This document shows positions 33,256 to 43,120 of a stretch of 52,970 nt of DNA, piece by piece. A program made the translations under genes and the position numbers. Source of the stretch: JAWLGW01 sp964569055. GTDB taxonomy: Bacteria > Planctomycetota > J058. The notes beneath the pieces are model-generated. The model had not been told where the DNA came from. It did not search any database and worked only from the letters and a program-made list of their open reading frames with translations. Position 1 is the first letter of the stretch. Each line of letters opens with the position of its first letter. Location: positions 1-52,970 of the forward strand of contig CAZMSZ010000004.1 of the NCBI GenBank assembly GCA_964569055.1. The letters are read 5' to 3'.

Positions 33256-34335
33256 TCAGCGCGCGAACGGGAACAGGAGCTGACGGGGCGCCGCCTCGTC
33301 GAGGTGCGACACCCCCAAGCCGAGCAGGCGGACCGGCCGCCGCGCGACCTCGGTCAGGGCCAGCAGCGGGGTCGCCGCGGCCAGCAGCGCCTCGGCCTCG
33401 CGGATCGGCTCCTCGAGCGTCTTGCTGCGCGACACCAGCTGGAAGTCGGCGTACTTCACCTTGAGCGTCACCGTCCGCCCCGCCACCCCTTCCCGAGCGA
33501 GGCGCCGCTCGAGGAGCGGGGCCAGCCGCTCGAGCTCGCGCCGGGCGGCCGCCACGCCGACGAGGTCGGCGGCGAACGTGTCCTCCACGCTGCACGAGCG
33601 CCGGCGGCGCTCGGCCTTCACGGGGCGCGGGTCCTCTCCCCGGCAGAGCCTCGCCAGCCGGGCGCCCGCGCTCCCGAGCCACTCCTCCATCCGCTCCTCG
33701 CCGTGGCGCGCGACGTCGCCGCAGGTCCGGATCCCGAGCGCGGCCAGCCGCGCCTCGGTCACGCGCCCCACGCCCGGGACCTTGCCGATCGGCAGCTCGC
33801 GCACGACGTCCGCCACGTCGGACGGCGCGATCACGACCAGGCCGCCCGGCTTGCGCAGGTCCGAGGCGACCTTGGCGAGGAACTTGTTCGGCGCCACTCC
33901 GGCCGAGGCGCTCAGCCCCGTCGCGGCGCGGATCTCGCGCAGGATCGCCGCCGCGGTCGCGGTGGCCGAGCCCAGCCCGCGCCGGTCGGAGGTCACGTCG
34001 AGGTAGCCCTCGTCGAGCCCGAGCGGCTCGACCGCGTCGGCGTAGCGCTCGAGCACCTCGAACACCGCGCGCGAGGCGCGCTGGTAGCGCGCGAAGTCGG
34101 GCCGCAAGAACACCCCCTGCGGACAGAGCCGGGCCGCCTGCGCCGCGGGCATGGCCGAGCGCACGCCGAACGCGCGGGCCTCGTAGGACGCGGTCGCCAC
34201 CACCCCGCGGCTGTTGGGCGCGCCGCCCACGATCACCGGCCGCCCGCGCAGCTCGGGGCGGTCGCGCTGCTCGACCGACGCATAGAACGCGTCCATGTCG
34301 ACGTGGATCACCTTGCGGACGGCCGGTCCGTTCAC
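33256..34335 (-). CDS. dinB: DNA polymerase IV (Y-family translesion polymerase)
   Basis: A 359-aa Y-family polymerase for bypass of damaged template. Landmarks: IHVDMDAFYASVEQRD with the first catalytic Asp residues, GRPVIVGG, SYEARAFGVRSAMP, LGLDEGYLDVT with the Asp-Glu pair (commonly SIDEAYLDVT; here LG replaces SI), SAGVAPNKFLAKVASDLRKP, and the helix-hairpin-helix IGKVPGVGRVTEARLAALGI. The C-terminal little-finger region is present. It ends PRQLLFPFAR; a QLxLF-type beta-clamp motif is approximated by QLLFPF. The start is the GTG at 34335; internal starts would cut close to the first catalytic motif. No LexA box was identified. Confidence 0.95.
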   Translation of the reverse strand: MNGPAVRKVIHVDMDAFYASVEQRDRPELRGRPVIVGGAPNSRGVVATASYEARAFGVRSAMPAAQAARLCPQGVFLRPDFARYQRASRAVFEVLERYADAVEPLGLDEGYLDVTSDRRGLGSATATAAAILREIRAATGLSASAGVAPNKFLAKVASDLRKPGGLVVIAPSDVADVVRELPIGKVPGVGRVTEARLAALGIRTCGDVARHGEERMEEWLGSAGARLARLCRGEDPRPVKAERRRRSCSVEDTFAADLVGVAAARRELERLAPLLERRLAREGVAGRTVTLKVKYADFQLVSRSKTLEEPIREAEALLAAATPLLALTEVARRPVRLLGLGVSHLDEAAPRQLLFPFAR

Positions 34336-34436
34336 CCCTCCATGTTCGCCGCCGGGGCCGACGCTCGCGCGACCGGGTCCTGCTGGCGCGCGCCGGCCGA
34401 GCCACTACCATGGGCCCACCGACAGGAGCAGCGAGC

Positions 34437-34856
34437 ATGCACCACCACGGCCACGAGCACCCGCACGCGCACCACCACCACCACGGCGAGCTGCGCACGC
34501 TGCGCGTCAGCAAGGCCCGCCTGGTCGAGGCGCTCCGCGACAACCGCGAGCGGCACCAGCGCGAGTACCAGGAGGCCCTCGCCGGCTACCGCGGGCAGCT
34601 CGTGACGGCGCTCACGCGCAAGCTCGAGCGGGCGCGGCGCAAGGAGGACGTCGACCACCACATCGACCTCGAGCGGCCCGTCGACCGCACCGCGGACTAC
34701 GACCGGGCGCTCGCGATCCTGGAGTGGGAGGAGCAGGACGCGATCGACCTGCCGCTCGGCGACTTCGAGCGCTGGGTCCTCGACGCCTGGTCCTGGCGGC
34801 CCGCCTTCAAGGCGCTGCACGCGTCCTACACGCTCGGGGCCACCGCGCGCGACTGA
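34437..34856 (+). CDS. His-rich small protein of unknown function
   Basis: A 139-aa protein. The first about 16 residues are mostly His (MHHHGHEHPHAHHHHHGEL), which could bind metal ions. The rest is helical and charged, with VEALRDNRERHQREYQEALAGY and a C-terminal FERWVLDAWSWRPAF segment. That body resembles a set of hypothetical proteins I recall from phages and bacteria that end in a similar Trp-rich helix and lack the His tail. The ATG at 34437 follows AGGAG; an upstream ATG at 34410 in frame would add nine residues. It precedes the 51/70-bp array. Confidence 0.82.
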   Translation: MHHHGHEHPHAHHHHHGELRTLRVSKARLVEALRDNRERHQREYQEALAGYRGQLVTALTRKLERARRKEDVDHHIDLERPVDRTADYDRALAILEWEEQDAIDLPLGDFERWVLDAWSWRPAFKALHASYTLGATARD

Positions 34857-35514
34857 GCCCGCCGCGGCTGAGGGGCGCTCTCCTCGGCGGGGAATGGACC
34901 GCCAAGGAAGAGCTGCCGCTGTGGGGGGTCTCCTCGGCGGAGAGTGGACCGCCAAGGAAGAGCTGCCGCTGTGGGGGGCTCTCCTCGCCGGAAGAGTGGA
35001 CCGCCAAGAGCGCCAAGAGCGCCAAGGAAGAGCTGCCGCTGAGGGGCGCTCTCCTCGGCGGAGAGTGGACCGCCAAGGAAGAGCTGCCGCTGTGGGGGGC
35101 TCTCCTCGCCGGAAGAGTGGACCGCCAAGAGCGCCAAGAGCGCCAAGGAAGAGCTGCCGCTGAGGGGCGCTCTCCTCGGCGGAGAGTGGACCGCCAAGGA
35201 AGAGCTGCCGCTGAGGTTTCCCCAGCCTCGCCCCGCTCGACCCACCCGGCGCTGCGGCGCGGGAGAACCCGTGCCGCGCGGGGAAGGCTGCGTGCCGTCC
35301 CTGGAACACTTCCCCGCTCGCGCGATTCAGCGCGCGCTGTCCGCCGACCGCCCACCCGTTGTGCGGAGACGGCGCGCGGCGGGGGCTTGGGCGTCGCGGT
35401 CGGCGCCCGGCGCGCGTCCCGTGAACCCGTTGGAGCGCGTCCCCTGGCCGCGGCGCGACGGTTGCTCCTCCTCCGTGCGGCCGCTCGCGTCGAGCGCGCC
35501 CGAAGGAGGAGCAC
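34857..35514. other. Long intergenic region with a tandem-repeat array
   Basis: A 658-bp gap between the His-rich gene and a lipoprotein gene, both rightward. The first half is the six-unit array (34867-35209). The second half (35213-35514) is non-repetitive GC-rich DNA that must contain the lipoprotein promoter; I see no clear boxes. All frames are open across the array, but none has codon or family support. Confidence 0.75.
34867..35209 (+). repeat. Six-unit tandem array with 51- and 70-bp units
   Basis: Units start at GCTG and have lengths 51, 50, 70, 51, 70 and 51 bp (34867, 34918, 34968, 35038, 35089, 35159). All end GGAAGAGCTGCC. The 70-bp units carry an extra 18 bp made of two GAGCGCCAA 9-mers after GACCGCCAA. 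Units 3-4 and 5-6 are near-identical pairs, so the last amplification was of a 121-bp dimer. A 35-bp stretch of the long unit recurs exactly, inverted, at 18180-18214. Repeats built on CGCCAAG-type 9-mers are seen between genes in other environmental bacteria. Confidence 0.95.
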
Positions 35515-36234
35515 GTGCTTGCCTGGCAGCGCGTCGCGCTCGGGGTCCTGGCGGCCGCCTGGGTGGGGTGCGCCACTCCTGACCTGGGCGCGAGCGAATG
35601 GCTCCGGCTCCGAGACGTCACCCACCGCTGGGTGTACTACCCCAGCGCCCGGGTGTTCGCCTGCGACGCCCACCATCACTTCTGGGTGTATCGCGGCGGG
35701 CGCTGGCTCGAGGAGGAGCAGCTCGCGCTGGACCTCGACGGCCTCGATCACCTCCAGCTCTCGGGGCGGCCCGCCCCCGAGCCCGACCCCGACGCGCACC
35801 AGTGGGTGTTCTATCCGGGCCAGGAGGTCTACCGCTGCACGGTCCACGAGCGCTACTGGGTGCGCGTGGCGGGAGGCTGGGTGCTCCGCGACCAGGCCCC
35901 GGGCCCCCTGCCCGACGGGGTGGCCATCGCCGCGACGGGCCCCGCGCCGCACACCCTGCGCGCGAGGCACGGGCCGCGGGGTCCGGAGCTGAGCGTCGAG
36001 GCGGCGGCGCCGCACACCGCGTGGGCCGCCGACCGGCCCACCAGCCTCCGCGGCGGCGACCTCCGCCCGGTGCGGCTGCTGTCGGACACGGCGGCGCGCG
36101 CCCCGTCGCCTCACTCGATCGCGACGGTGCGCAGCTCGAGCTGGTCGAACCGCGCCGAGGCCGGCGCCGGCGGGTCGGTCGGGTCGGAAGCCACCAGGGC
36201 CGCCTCGAGCGGCGACGCGCTGCGCGGCAAGTAG
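35515..36234 (+). CDS. Lipoprotein with two YYP-type repeats
   Basis: A 239-aa exported protein. The N-terminal hydrophobic stretch ends AAAWVGCATP; the Cys after VG makes a plausible though imperfect lipobox. Two copies of a motif follow: HRWVYYPSARVFACDAHHHF then WVYRGGRW, and HQWVFYPGQEVYRCTVHERY then WVRVAGGW, that is, WV-Y-YP-x4-V-x-C-x2-H-x2-YWV-x4-G-W. Such YYP repeats occur in small envelope proteins of unknown role. The start is the GTG at 35515, with AGGAGGAGCAC in front. The last about 41 codons overlap the convergent giant kinase gene by 124 bp and are low complexity. Confidence 0.8.
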   Translation: MLAWQRVALGVLAAAWVGCATPDLGASEWLRLRDVTHRWVYYPSARVFACDAHHHFWVYRGGRWLEEEQLALDLDGLDHLQLSGRPAPEPDPDAHQWVFYPGQEVYRCTVHERYWVRVAGGWVLRDQAPGPLPDGVAIAATGPAPHTLRARHGPRGPELSVEAAAPHTAWAADRPTSLRGGDLRPVRLLSDTAARAPSPHSIATVRSSSWSNRAEAGAGGSVGSEATRAASSGDALRGK

Positions 36235-39200
36235 AGCGGCGCCTCGAGCACCTCCACCCCATGCTCCGGATCGGGCCCGACGCGCACCGCGAGGCGGTCC
36301 CCCCGGCGCTCCAGCTCGAACACCAGCCACGAGGCGTCGGGCGACCAGGCGCGCGCCCCCAGCAGGAGCGGCGGCTGATCGCCGTGCACCAGCTCCACGG
36401 TGACCTGCGTCGCGCGGGACGCGGCGCGCTCGCGCAGCAAGACGCGCAGCTCGGGGCCTGGCTCGGCCGCGAGGCGCAGCGTCACCCCCGCGGCGCGCTC
36501 GCGCTCGGGACGAAAGCGCAGCCGCACGCGCAGCACGAGCTCGCCCCGCACGGGCGGCAGCGCCAGGCGCTCGCCGCCGCCGCCGCACGCGCGCAGGAGC
36601 GCGCCCTCCGCCGCGAGGTCGCCCAGCGTGAGGGCGGGGCGCTCGCTGGCGGGCGTCCTCACCACGGCCAGGTGCGCGGGTGCGGCGGCGAGCCGCGCGG
36701 GCGCGAGCGCGGGGAGCGCCGAGCCGCGCCAGGAGCCGACCAGCTCCAGCCGCGTCAGCCGGCCGCCCGCGCGCTGAACGAGCCGCACGTGCTCCTCGGG
36801 GCCGAGCGAGCCGGGGAGCGGCGCCCTGCGCAGGAGCGCGCCGTCCTGCCAGGCCGCGAAAGACGCGCGACCGAAGGCGACGTCGAACCGAGCGACCGGC
36901 GCCTCGGCCGCTCCCGGCTGACCGCCCACGCCGAGGCTCACGCCTGCCGGCGCGAGCAGCGAGCGCGGCGCATAGGCCTCGATCCGGAGCGGGCTCGCGA
37001 GCGTCGCCACCAGCCGGATCGAGCGTAGACCCTCGAAGGGGAACGCGGTCACGAGCGCCAGCGGGCCCTCGACCCCGCGCGGCCCGGCGGACTCCTCCGC
37101 GAACACGTCGATCCCGTCGGCCGCGCGCGGCGACGCCGCCGCGCCGAACGGGGCGATCACGCGGAGCCGACCGTGAGGCGCCGGGAGCGCCAACAGGCCG
37201 TATTGCGCGGCGAACGCCAGCCGGACCCGCGCCTCCTCGAGGGCGAGGGGATCGGCCCCGGGGACGGCCAGGGGCCCGGCCTCGGGCGCCGCGTCGGGCG
37301 CGAGCCGCAGGACCGCGAGCGAGGCCTCGAGCGCCGCCGCGTCGGCCGAGCTGGGCGCGACCGCCCGCGCGTGGCTCGCCGCGGCCGCGCCTGCGTCGTC
37401 GCCGCGGGCCACCATCCGCTCGGCGGCCGCGAGCTGGTCGTCGGGACCGAGGTCGCTGCGCGTGGCGACATGGGACTCGAAGCGGCCCTCGTCCAGCGCC
37501 GGGTCGGCCCCGGGGAGCGCGAGCAGGCCGCCCGCCAGGCGCAGCGCCGCGCGGGGCGGGCCGGCCGCGACCGGCGGCTCGGGGTCGAGGTCGTGCAGCA
37601 GCCCGAGCGCGCCGAGCGCCGCCGCGGCCGCGGCCGCCACGCGCGGCTCGGGGTCAGCGCGCAGCGGCTCGAGCCGGGCGCTCGCGAGCGCGGCCGGCAG
37701 GCCGCCGGCGCGGCTGGCCGACACCGCGAGCGCGAGGGCGGACGCCGCGCGCAGGGTGGGGCTCGGCGCGCGGGTCAGCGCCTCGAGCGCGGCGGCCTCG
37801 CGCTCGCCCAGGCGCGGCGCGAGCTCGAGGAGGGTCAGCGCGGCGGCGGGCCCGCTCGCGGCGTCGCCGGCGGCCGCCGCGGCCCAGCGGGGGAACCCCT
37901 CCAGCGGGTCGCTCGTGCCGGGCGGCGCCAGGGCGCCGAGCGCGAGCAGACTGGCTCGCGCCGCCTCGCGCAGCAGCGGCGCCTCCGCGCCCCGCGCCGC
38001 CTCGAGCCCCGCCGCCGCCGCGTCGCTCGGGAGGCGCGGGGCCGCCAACGCCGCCGCGACCCGCGCGGCGAGGGGAGCGGCGGGGTCGAGCAACACGGCC
38101 TCGGGCGCGGGGGCGCCCGCGTCGCGCCGGAGCGGCTCGCGCCGCGCGAGCCGCAGACGCAGCGCGCTCCAGCCGTCGGTCAGCGCGTCGACCGCCCCGG
38201 CCGCGAGCCACCCGTCCACCAGCTCGGCCAAGGGCGCCAGGTCGTGGGGCGCGCTGGCGAGCGCGCGCCAGCGCGCCTCCTCGGCGGTCCGGCGCCAGCC
38301 GCGCGCGTCGGCGTCGCTGGCCTCGGCGCGCGCGAGCCGGAGCGGGAGGTCGCGCGCCGCGCACCCGCCGTCGCGCGCCGCGCGGTAGGCCACCAGCGCC
38401 TCGCTCGCGCGCCCCGCGGCCTCCGCCAGTCGCCCGGCCAGGTAGTGGCCGGCGGGCGTGCGCGGGCCGTCCGCCGCGAGCGCGCTCGCGCCCACGAGCT
38501 CGTCGGGCTCGCGCCCGGCCACGAGCTCCAGCGCCGCCAGCCCTTCGCGAGGCCCGGCCGCGTCCGGCGCGAGCGCGGCCGCGCGCTCGAGGGCGGCGCG
38601 CCCCTCGGCGCGAGCCCCCTCGCCGGCGGGGCCCTGCTCGGCCGCGAGGGCGGCCGTCAGCGCGCGGGTCGCCTCCGCCCAGGACCGCTCGAGCGCGGCG
38701 GGGTCGGGGCCTCGCGGCAGGAGGGCCCCCGCGACGAACGCGGCCAGCGCGCTCAGGAGCGGCGGGAGCGCGCGCCGAGCGAGCGACGGCGCGGGGAGCG
38801 GCGGCGGCGCGGCGCTCGCGGCGCGCTCGCCGGCCCGCCAGGCCGCGAGCGCGTCGGCCAGCGCGGCGGCGCTCGGGTAGCGCCCCTCCGGCTCCTTCTC
38901 GAGGCAGCGCAGGCAGATCGCCTCGAGGGTCGGGTCGAGCCCGGGCCGCAGCGCGCTCGGGCGCGGCGGCGGCCGGCGCACGACCGCCACGACCACGTTC
39001 ATGGAGGCGTCGCCGCCGAAGGGCGCCTCCCCGGTGAGCGCCTCGAACAGCGTCGCGCCCAGGGCGTAGACGTCGCTGCGCGCGTCGATCCGCTCCTTCT
39101 GTCCGCGGACCTGCTCGGGCGGCATGTAGGCCGGCGTGCCGAGCATCTGCCCGGTGGCGGTCAAGCTGAGCGCCTCGTCCACGGCCTTGGCCAGGCCGAA

Positions 39201-40112
39201 GTCGGTGACGAGCGGCTCGCCCGCCCCGTCGATCATGACGTTGCTCGGCTTGAGGTCGCGATGCAGCACGCCCTGCTCGTGGGCCGCGTGCAGCGCCCGC
39301 GCCAGCTTCTCGACGAGCTGGGCCGCCTCCTCGGGCGCGAGCGGGCCGGCGCGCTCGATCCGCGCCCCGAGCGACTCGCCCTCGATCAGGTCCATGGCTA
39401 TGAAGCTCTGCCCCTGATCGGTGCCGACCTCGTGCACGGCGACGATGTTGGGGTGCCGCAGGCGCGCCGCCGCGCGGGCCTCGACGCCGAACCGCTGCAG
39501 GGCGTGCGCGTCCGCGCCGAGCACGACCTTGACCGCCACCTTGCGCCCGAGGGCCACGTGCCGCGCCACGAACACCGCGCCCATGCCGCCGCGCGCCAGC
39601 TCCTCGCCCAGCTCGTAGGGGCCGAGCCGTCGCGGGCGCGCCGCGGGGACCCAGGTGCGCGCGGCGGGCGCCAGCGGACGGTCGATCGTCACGTCCGCCG
39701 GCGCCGGGCTGGGCGGCGCGAGCGGCCGCTCCACGGTGAGGTCGGGCGCGTCGCCGCCCGGCCCGCCCGCGGGCGCGCCGTAGCGGTCCGTGCCCGGCGC
39801 CGCGCCGTAGCGGTCGGCGACGGGCGCGGCGCGGAGGCGATCGCTCGCAGGCGCGCCGCCCGGGCGCTCGGCCTGCGGCGACCGGGCGGCCGGGGCCGCC
39901 GCGCCGAGCGCGCGCAGGTAGGCCCCCTCGAGCTCACGGACCGCGGGAGCGGGCAAGCGCTCGCGGAGGAGCGACAGCAGCTCGCGCGCGGCGCCGGCGG
40001 CGCGCAGCCGGGCCAGCTCGGCACGAGCGGCGTGGGCCGCCGGCTCGGAGAGGAAGCCCCGCTCGATCGCGAACCGCAGCACGGCCTGCTCGGCCGCCTC
40101 GCGCGGCTGCAC
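36111..40112 (-). CDS. Giant membrane-anchored Ser/Thr protein kinase
   Basis: A 1333-aa kinase. A helical N-terminal domain (1-70) and a linker with two similar motifs, LTVERPLAP (about 125-133) and VTIDRPLAP (about 141-149), lead into the kinase (about 165-430): EELARGGMG loop, K195 in VAVK, HRDLKPSN with D286, DFG at 304-306, YMPPEQ. It looks active. A membrane helix (about 447-470) is followed by an about 860-residue region with helical-repeat character, ending in beta-rich segments reminiscent of a concanavalin/LamG-like fold. That region would be outside the cytoplasm and may be the sensor. The start is the GTG at 40112, 1 bp after the FHA-kinase stop; the two are coupled. Confidence 0.94.
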   Translation of the reverse strand: MQPREAAEQAVLRFAIERGFLSEPAAHAARAELARLRAAGAARELLSLLRERLPAPAVRELEGAYLRALGAAAPAARSPQAERPGGAPASDRLRAAPVADRYGAAPGTDRYGAPAGGPGGDAPDLTVERPLAPPSPAPADVTIDRPLAPAARTWVPAARPRRLGPYELGEELARGGMGAVFVARHVALGRKVAVKVVLGADAHALQRFGVEARAAARLRHPNIVAVHEVGTDQGQSFIAMDLIEGESLGARIERAGPLAPEEAAQLVEKLARALHAAHEQGVLHRDLKPSNVMIDGAGEPLVTDFGLAKAVDEALSLTATGQMLGTPAYMPPEQVRGQKERIDARSDVYALGATLFEALTGEAPFGGDASMNVVVAVVRRPPPRPSALRPGLDPTLEAICLRCLEKEPEGRYPSAAALADALAAWRAGERAASAAPPPLPAPSLARRALPPLLSALAAFVAGALLPRGPDPAALERSWAEATRALTAALAAEQGPAGEGARAEGRAALERAAALAPDAAGPREGLAALELVAGREPDELVGASALAADGPRTPAGHYLAGRLAEAAGRASEALVAYRAARDGGCAARDLPLRLARAEASDADARGWRRTAEEARWRALASAPHDLAPLAELVDGWLAAGAVDALTDGWSALRLRLARREPLRRDAGAPAPEAVLLDPAAPLAARVAAALAAPRLPSDAAAAGLEAARGAEAPLLREAARASLLALGALAPPGTSDPLEGFPRWAAAAAGDAASGPAAALTLLELAPRLGEREAAALEALTRAPSPTLRAASALALAVSASRAGGLPAALASARLEPLRADPEPRVAAAAAAALGALGLLHDLDPEPPVAAGPPRAALRLAGGLLALPGADPALDEGRFESHVATRSDLGPDDQLAAAERMVARGDDAGAAAASHARAVAPSSADAAALEASLAVLRLAPDAAPEAGPLAVPGADPLALEEARVRLAFAAQYGLLALPAPHGRLRVIAPFGAAASPRAADGIDVFAEESAGPRGVEGPLALVTAFPFEGLRSIRLVATLASPLRIEAYAPRSLLAPAGVSLGVGGQPGAAEAPVARFDVAFGRASFAAWQDGALLRRAPLPGSLGPEEHVRLVQRAGGRLTRLELVGSWRGSALPALAPARLAAAPAHLAVVRTPASERPALTLGDLAAEGALLRACGGGGERLALPPVRGELVLRVRLRFRPERERAAGVTLRLAAEPGPELRVLLRERAASRATQVTVELVHGDQPPLLLGARAWSPDASWLVFELERRGDRLAVRVGPDPEHGVEVLEAPLYLPRSASPLEAALVASDPTDPPAPASARFDQLELRTVAIE

Positions 40113-40113
40113 G

Positions 40114-41241
<1,128 letters not shown>

Positions 41242-41358
41242 GCGCGCGAGCTTAACCGACCAGCCTGCGGCGAGTTGCGCACCTGTCGCCAAATCCCTCC
41301 CCACGCGGCGCGCCCCGCGCAGAGAACAGAGGCAAACCCAAGGAGGGACACGCCGCCA

Positions 41359-41583
41359 ATGGACCGAACCCGCCGTAGCCTGCTCGTCGCCTACCTGCTG
41401 TGGTTCTTCGTCGGCCTGCTGGGGATCCACCGCTTCTACCTCGGCCGCTGGATCACCGGCACGATCTGGCTCGTCACGGGCGGGCTGCTCGGGGTGGGCT
41501 GGTTCGTCGACGCGGTGCTGACCTACTTCATGGTCGAGCAGGAGAACGAGGCCGCGCCGTACTGGCATCCCGCGCGCGCCTGA
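41359..41583 (+). CDS. TM2-domain membrane protein
   Basis: A 74-aa small membrane protein with two hydrophobic helices. It matches the TM2 domain: LLWFFVGLLGIHRFYLGRW, followed by TIWLVTGGLLGVGWFVDAVL. The GxHRFYLG pattern between the helices is diagnostic. Function is unknown across the family. The ATG at 41359 follows AGGAGG with a long 12-base spacer. It is divergent from the FHA-kinase/giant-kinase operon. Confidence 0.93.
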   Translation: MDRTRRSLLVAYLLWFFVGLLGIHRFYLGRWITGTIWLVTGGLLGVGWFVDAVLTYFMVEQENEAAPYWHPARA

Positions 41584-41643
41584 CCTCGTCGCCGTCGCCG
41601 AGCCAGCCTTGCGCGCTTCGGCCGCTGTCGGTCGAATCGGGTG

Positions 41644-43113
41644 ATGCCGACGGTGGACAAGGTCGTCAGCCTCCTCGAGCGCTCGAAGCGCGGCCGCGCC
41701 CTCGACCCAGGCGAGCGCCGCCGCGTGGCGGAGGCCCTGGTCGCCGTGACGGACGCGCGCGGGCGCGTGCGCGGGCTCCCGGCGCTCGAGGTCCTCGCCA
41801 GCCGCCCCGAGCACTTCGAGGGGAGCGGGCGGTTCTCCGCGATCTTCCGCGCGGTGCTCGACCCCGACCGGCTCACGCGGGAGCAGCTCGAGGAGGTGCT
41901 GCTCGACCTCGAGGTGCAGGCGCACTTCCTCGCCGCGCCCGACCGCTCGATCGCCGACTACAAGCGGGTCCGCTCGGCCAAGCAGCGCGAGCTCGAGGCG
42001 CTCACCCCGCGCGACGTGCGCGGGCGCGTGCTGGAGCGGCTCAAGCGGATCGGCTTCTGGAGCGGTCGGCGCCGCCGCTACGAGGGCGTGGTCCTGATCG
42101 GGATCGACGAGCTGGCGGCGCCGCGGCGCGGGCGGCCGCGCCGCGAGCTGCGCCAGGAGTTCCTGTACGGGTTCGAGCACCCCAACCTCCTGTGCATAGC
42201 GCTCGGCTCGGTGGTCGAGGGGCGGCTGGTGCAGTTCGAGGAGTACTGGGGCTACCGCGACTGGCGCAGCCTCGGCCTGCGCGAGCGGGCCCGGGTCGCG
42301 CTCGACGCGGCGCGCGGCGTCGCGCACCTGCACCGGCTCAACGTGATCCACCGCGACATCAAGCCCGAGAACGTGCTGGTCAAGGGGCGCAAGCGGCCGC
42401 AGGCCAAGCTGTGCGACTACGGGCTGATCGACTCCGAGGACCTCTCGGCCCACGGGGTGACCCGCACCGAGGACGGCACGGTGGTCGGCACGATCCTGTA
42501 CATGGCGCCCGAGCAGGCGCGCGGGCAGCCGCACAAGGCGAGCGACGTGTTCGCGCTGGGCGGCCTGCTCTACACCTACCTGACCGATCAGCCGCCGACC
42601 CCGATCCCGCCCGACGCCACCCGCCACGAGCAGTCGGACCAGGTGCTCCACCGCCGGATCAAGCCGCACGACCCGGTCCGGGCCGCCCCCGCCGCGGGGC
42701 GGGGGAGCGGGCGCGGCGAGGCGGTGCTCGTGGAGCGCCTGTCCCTGGTGGTGGCCGCCTGCCTGCAGGAGCGCCCCGAGGAGCGCTACGCGGGCGTCGA
42801 CGAGCTGGTGTCCGACCTCGAGGCCGTGCTCGCAGGCGAAGAGCCCGAGCACGCGCGCGAGCGCGCCCGCGCGCTGCGGATCCCAATCGACCTCTACCGC
42901 GGCGCCGTGTTCTCCCCGGTCCCCCCCTTCCCGACCGGCGAGGTCGTGGCGGAGCTGGTGGGGCCACGTCCCGGGCCGAGCTGGGGGCGCCGCCTGCTGC
43001 TCGCCGTCGCGCTCGCCCTCGCCGCCCTCGCCGCGGTGACGGCGGCCGACGTGGGCGGCGCGCGCGGGCGCGTGCGCGCCGCCCTCGACGCGGTGCGGGC
43101 GGCGCTCCGCTGA
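41644..43113 (+). CDS. Atypical protein kinase-like protein with DYG motif
   Basis: A 489-aa protein with an N-terminal helical region (about 1-130) and a kinase-like region (about 130-405). The C-lobe is recognisable: HRDIKPENV with D238, YMAPEQ (287-292) and SDVFALGGLLY. The DFG motif reads CDYG (DYG at 258-260). I cannot find a glycine loop or the VAxK Lys; the corresponding strand reads VVLIGIDEL, and RRRYEG replaces a loop-like GxGxxG. It may be a pseudokinase or a highly divergent active kinase. A C-terminal membrane helix lies at about 447-465. The start may be the GTG at 41641 or the ATG at 41644. Confidence 0.85.
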   Translation: MPTVDKVVSLLERSKRGRALDPGERRRVAEALVAVTDARGRVRGLPALEVLASRPEHFEGSGRFSAIFRAVLDPDRLTREQLEEVLLDLEVQAHFLAAPDRSIADYKRVRSAKQRELEALTPRDVRGRVLERLKRIGFWSGRRRRYEGVVLIGIDELAAPRRGRPRRELRQEFLYGFEHPNLLCIALGSVVEGRLVQFEEYWGYRDWRSLGLRERARVALDAARGVAHLHRLNVIHRDIKPENVLVKGRKRPQAKLCDYGLIDSEDLSAHGVTRTEDGTVVGTILYMAPEQARGQPHKASDVFALGGLLYTYLTDQPPTPIPPDATRHEQSDQVLHRRIKPHDPVRAAPAAGRGSGRGEAVLVERLSLVVAACLQERPEERYAGVDELVSDLEAVLAGEEPEHARERARALRIPIDLYRGAVFSPVPPFPTGEVVAELVGPRPGPSWGRRLLLAVALALAALAAVTAADVGGARGRVRAALDAVRAALR

Positions 43114-43120
43114 GCGAGCC

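Noticed and set aside
32612..33464. Open frames crossing repeat copy A and the RING-like gene
   Set aside because: They read hexamers as PVPV or HEHG runs and lie out of frame with the conserved Cys/His pattern.
34867..35209. The array as a CRISPR
   Set aside because: Units are directly contiguous with no unique spacers, and no cas genes are present.
34857..35245. Several open frames through the 51/70-bp array, some with repeated peptides
   Set aside because: All frames are open because the repeat lacks stops; there is no SD, no family similarity, and the unit lengths (50, 51, 70) would shift frame within the array.
35213..35514. Possible promoter boxes for the lipoprotein gene
   Set aside because: No -35/-10 pair of reasonable match and spacing in this GC-rich stretch; not reported as a feature.
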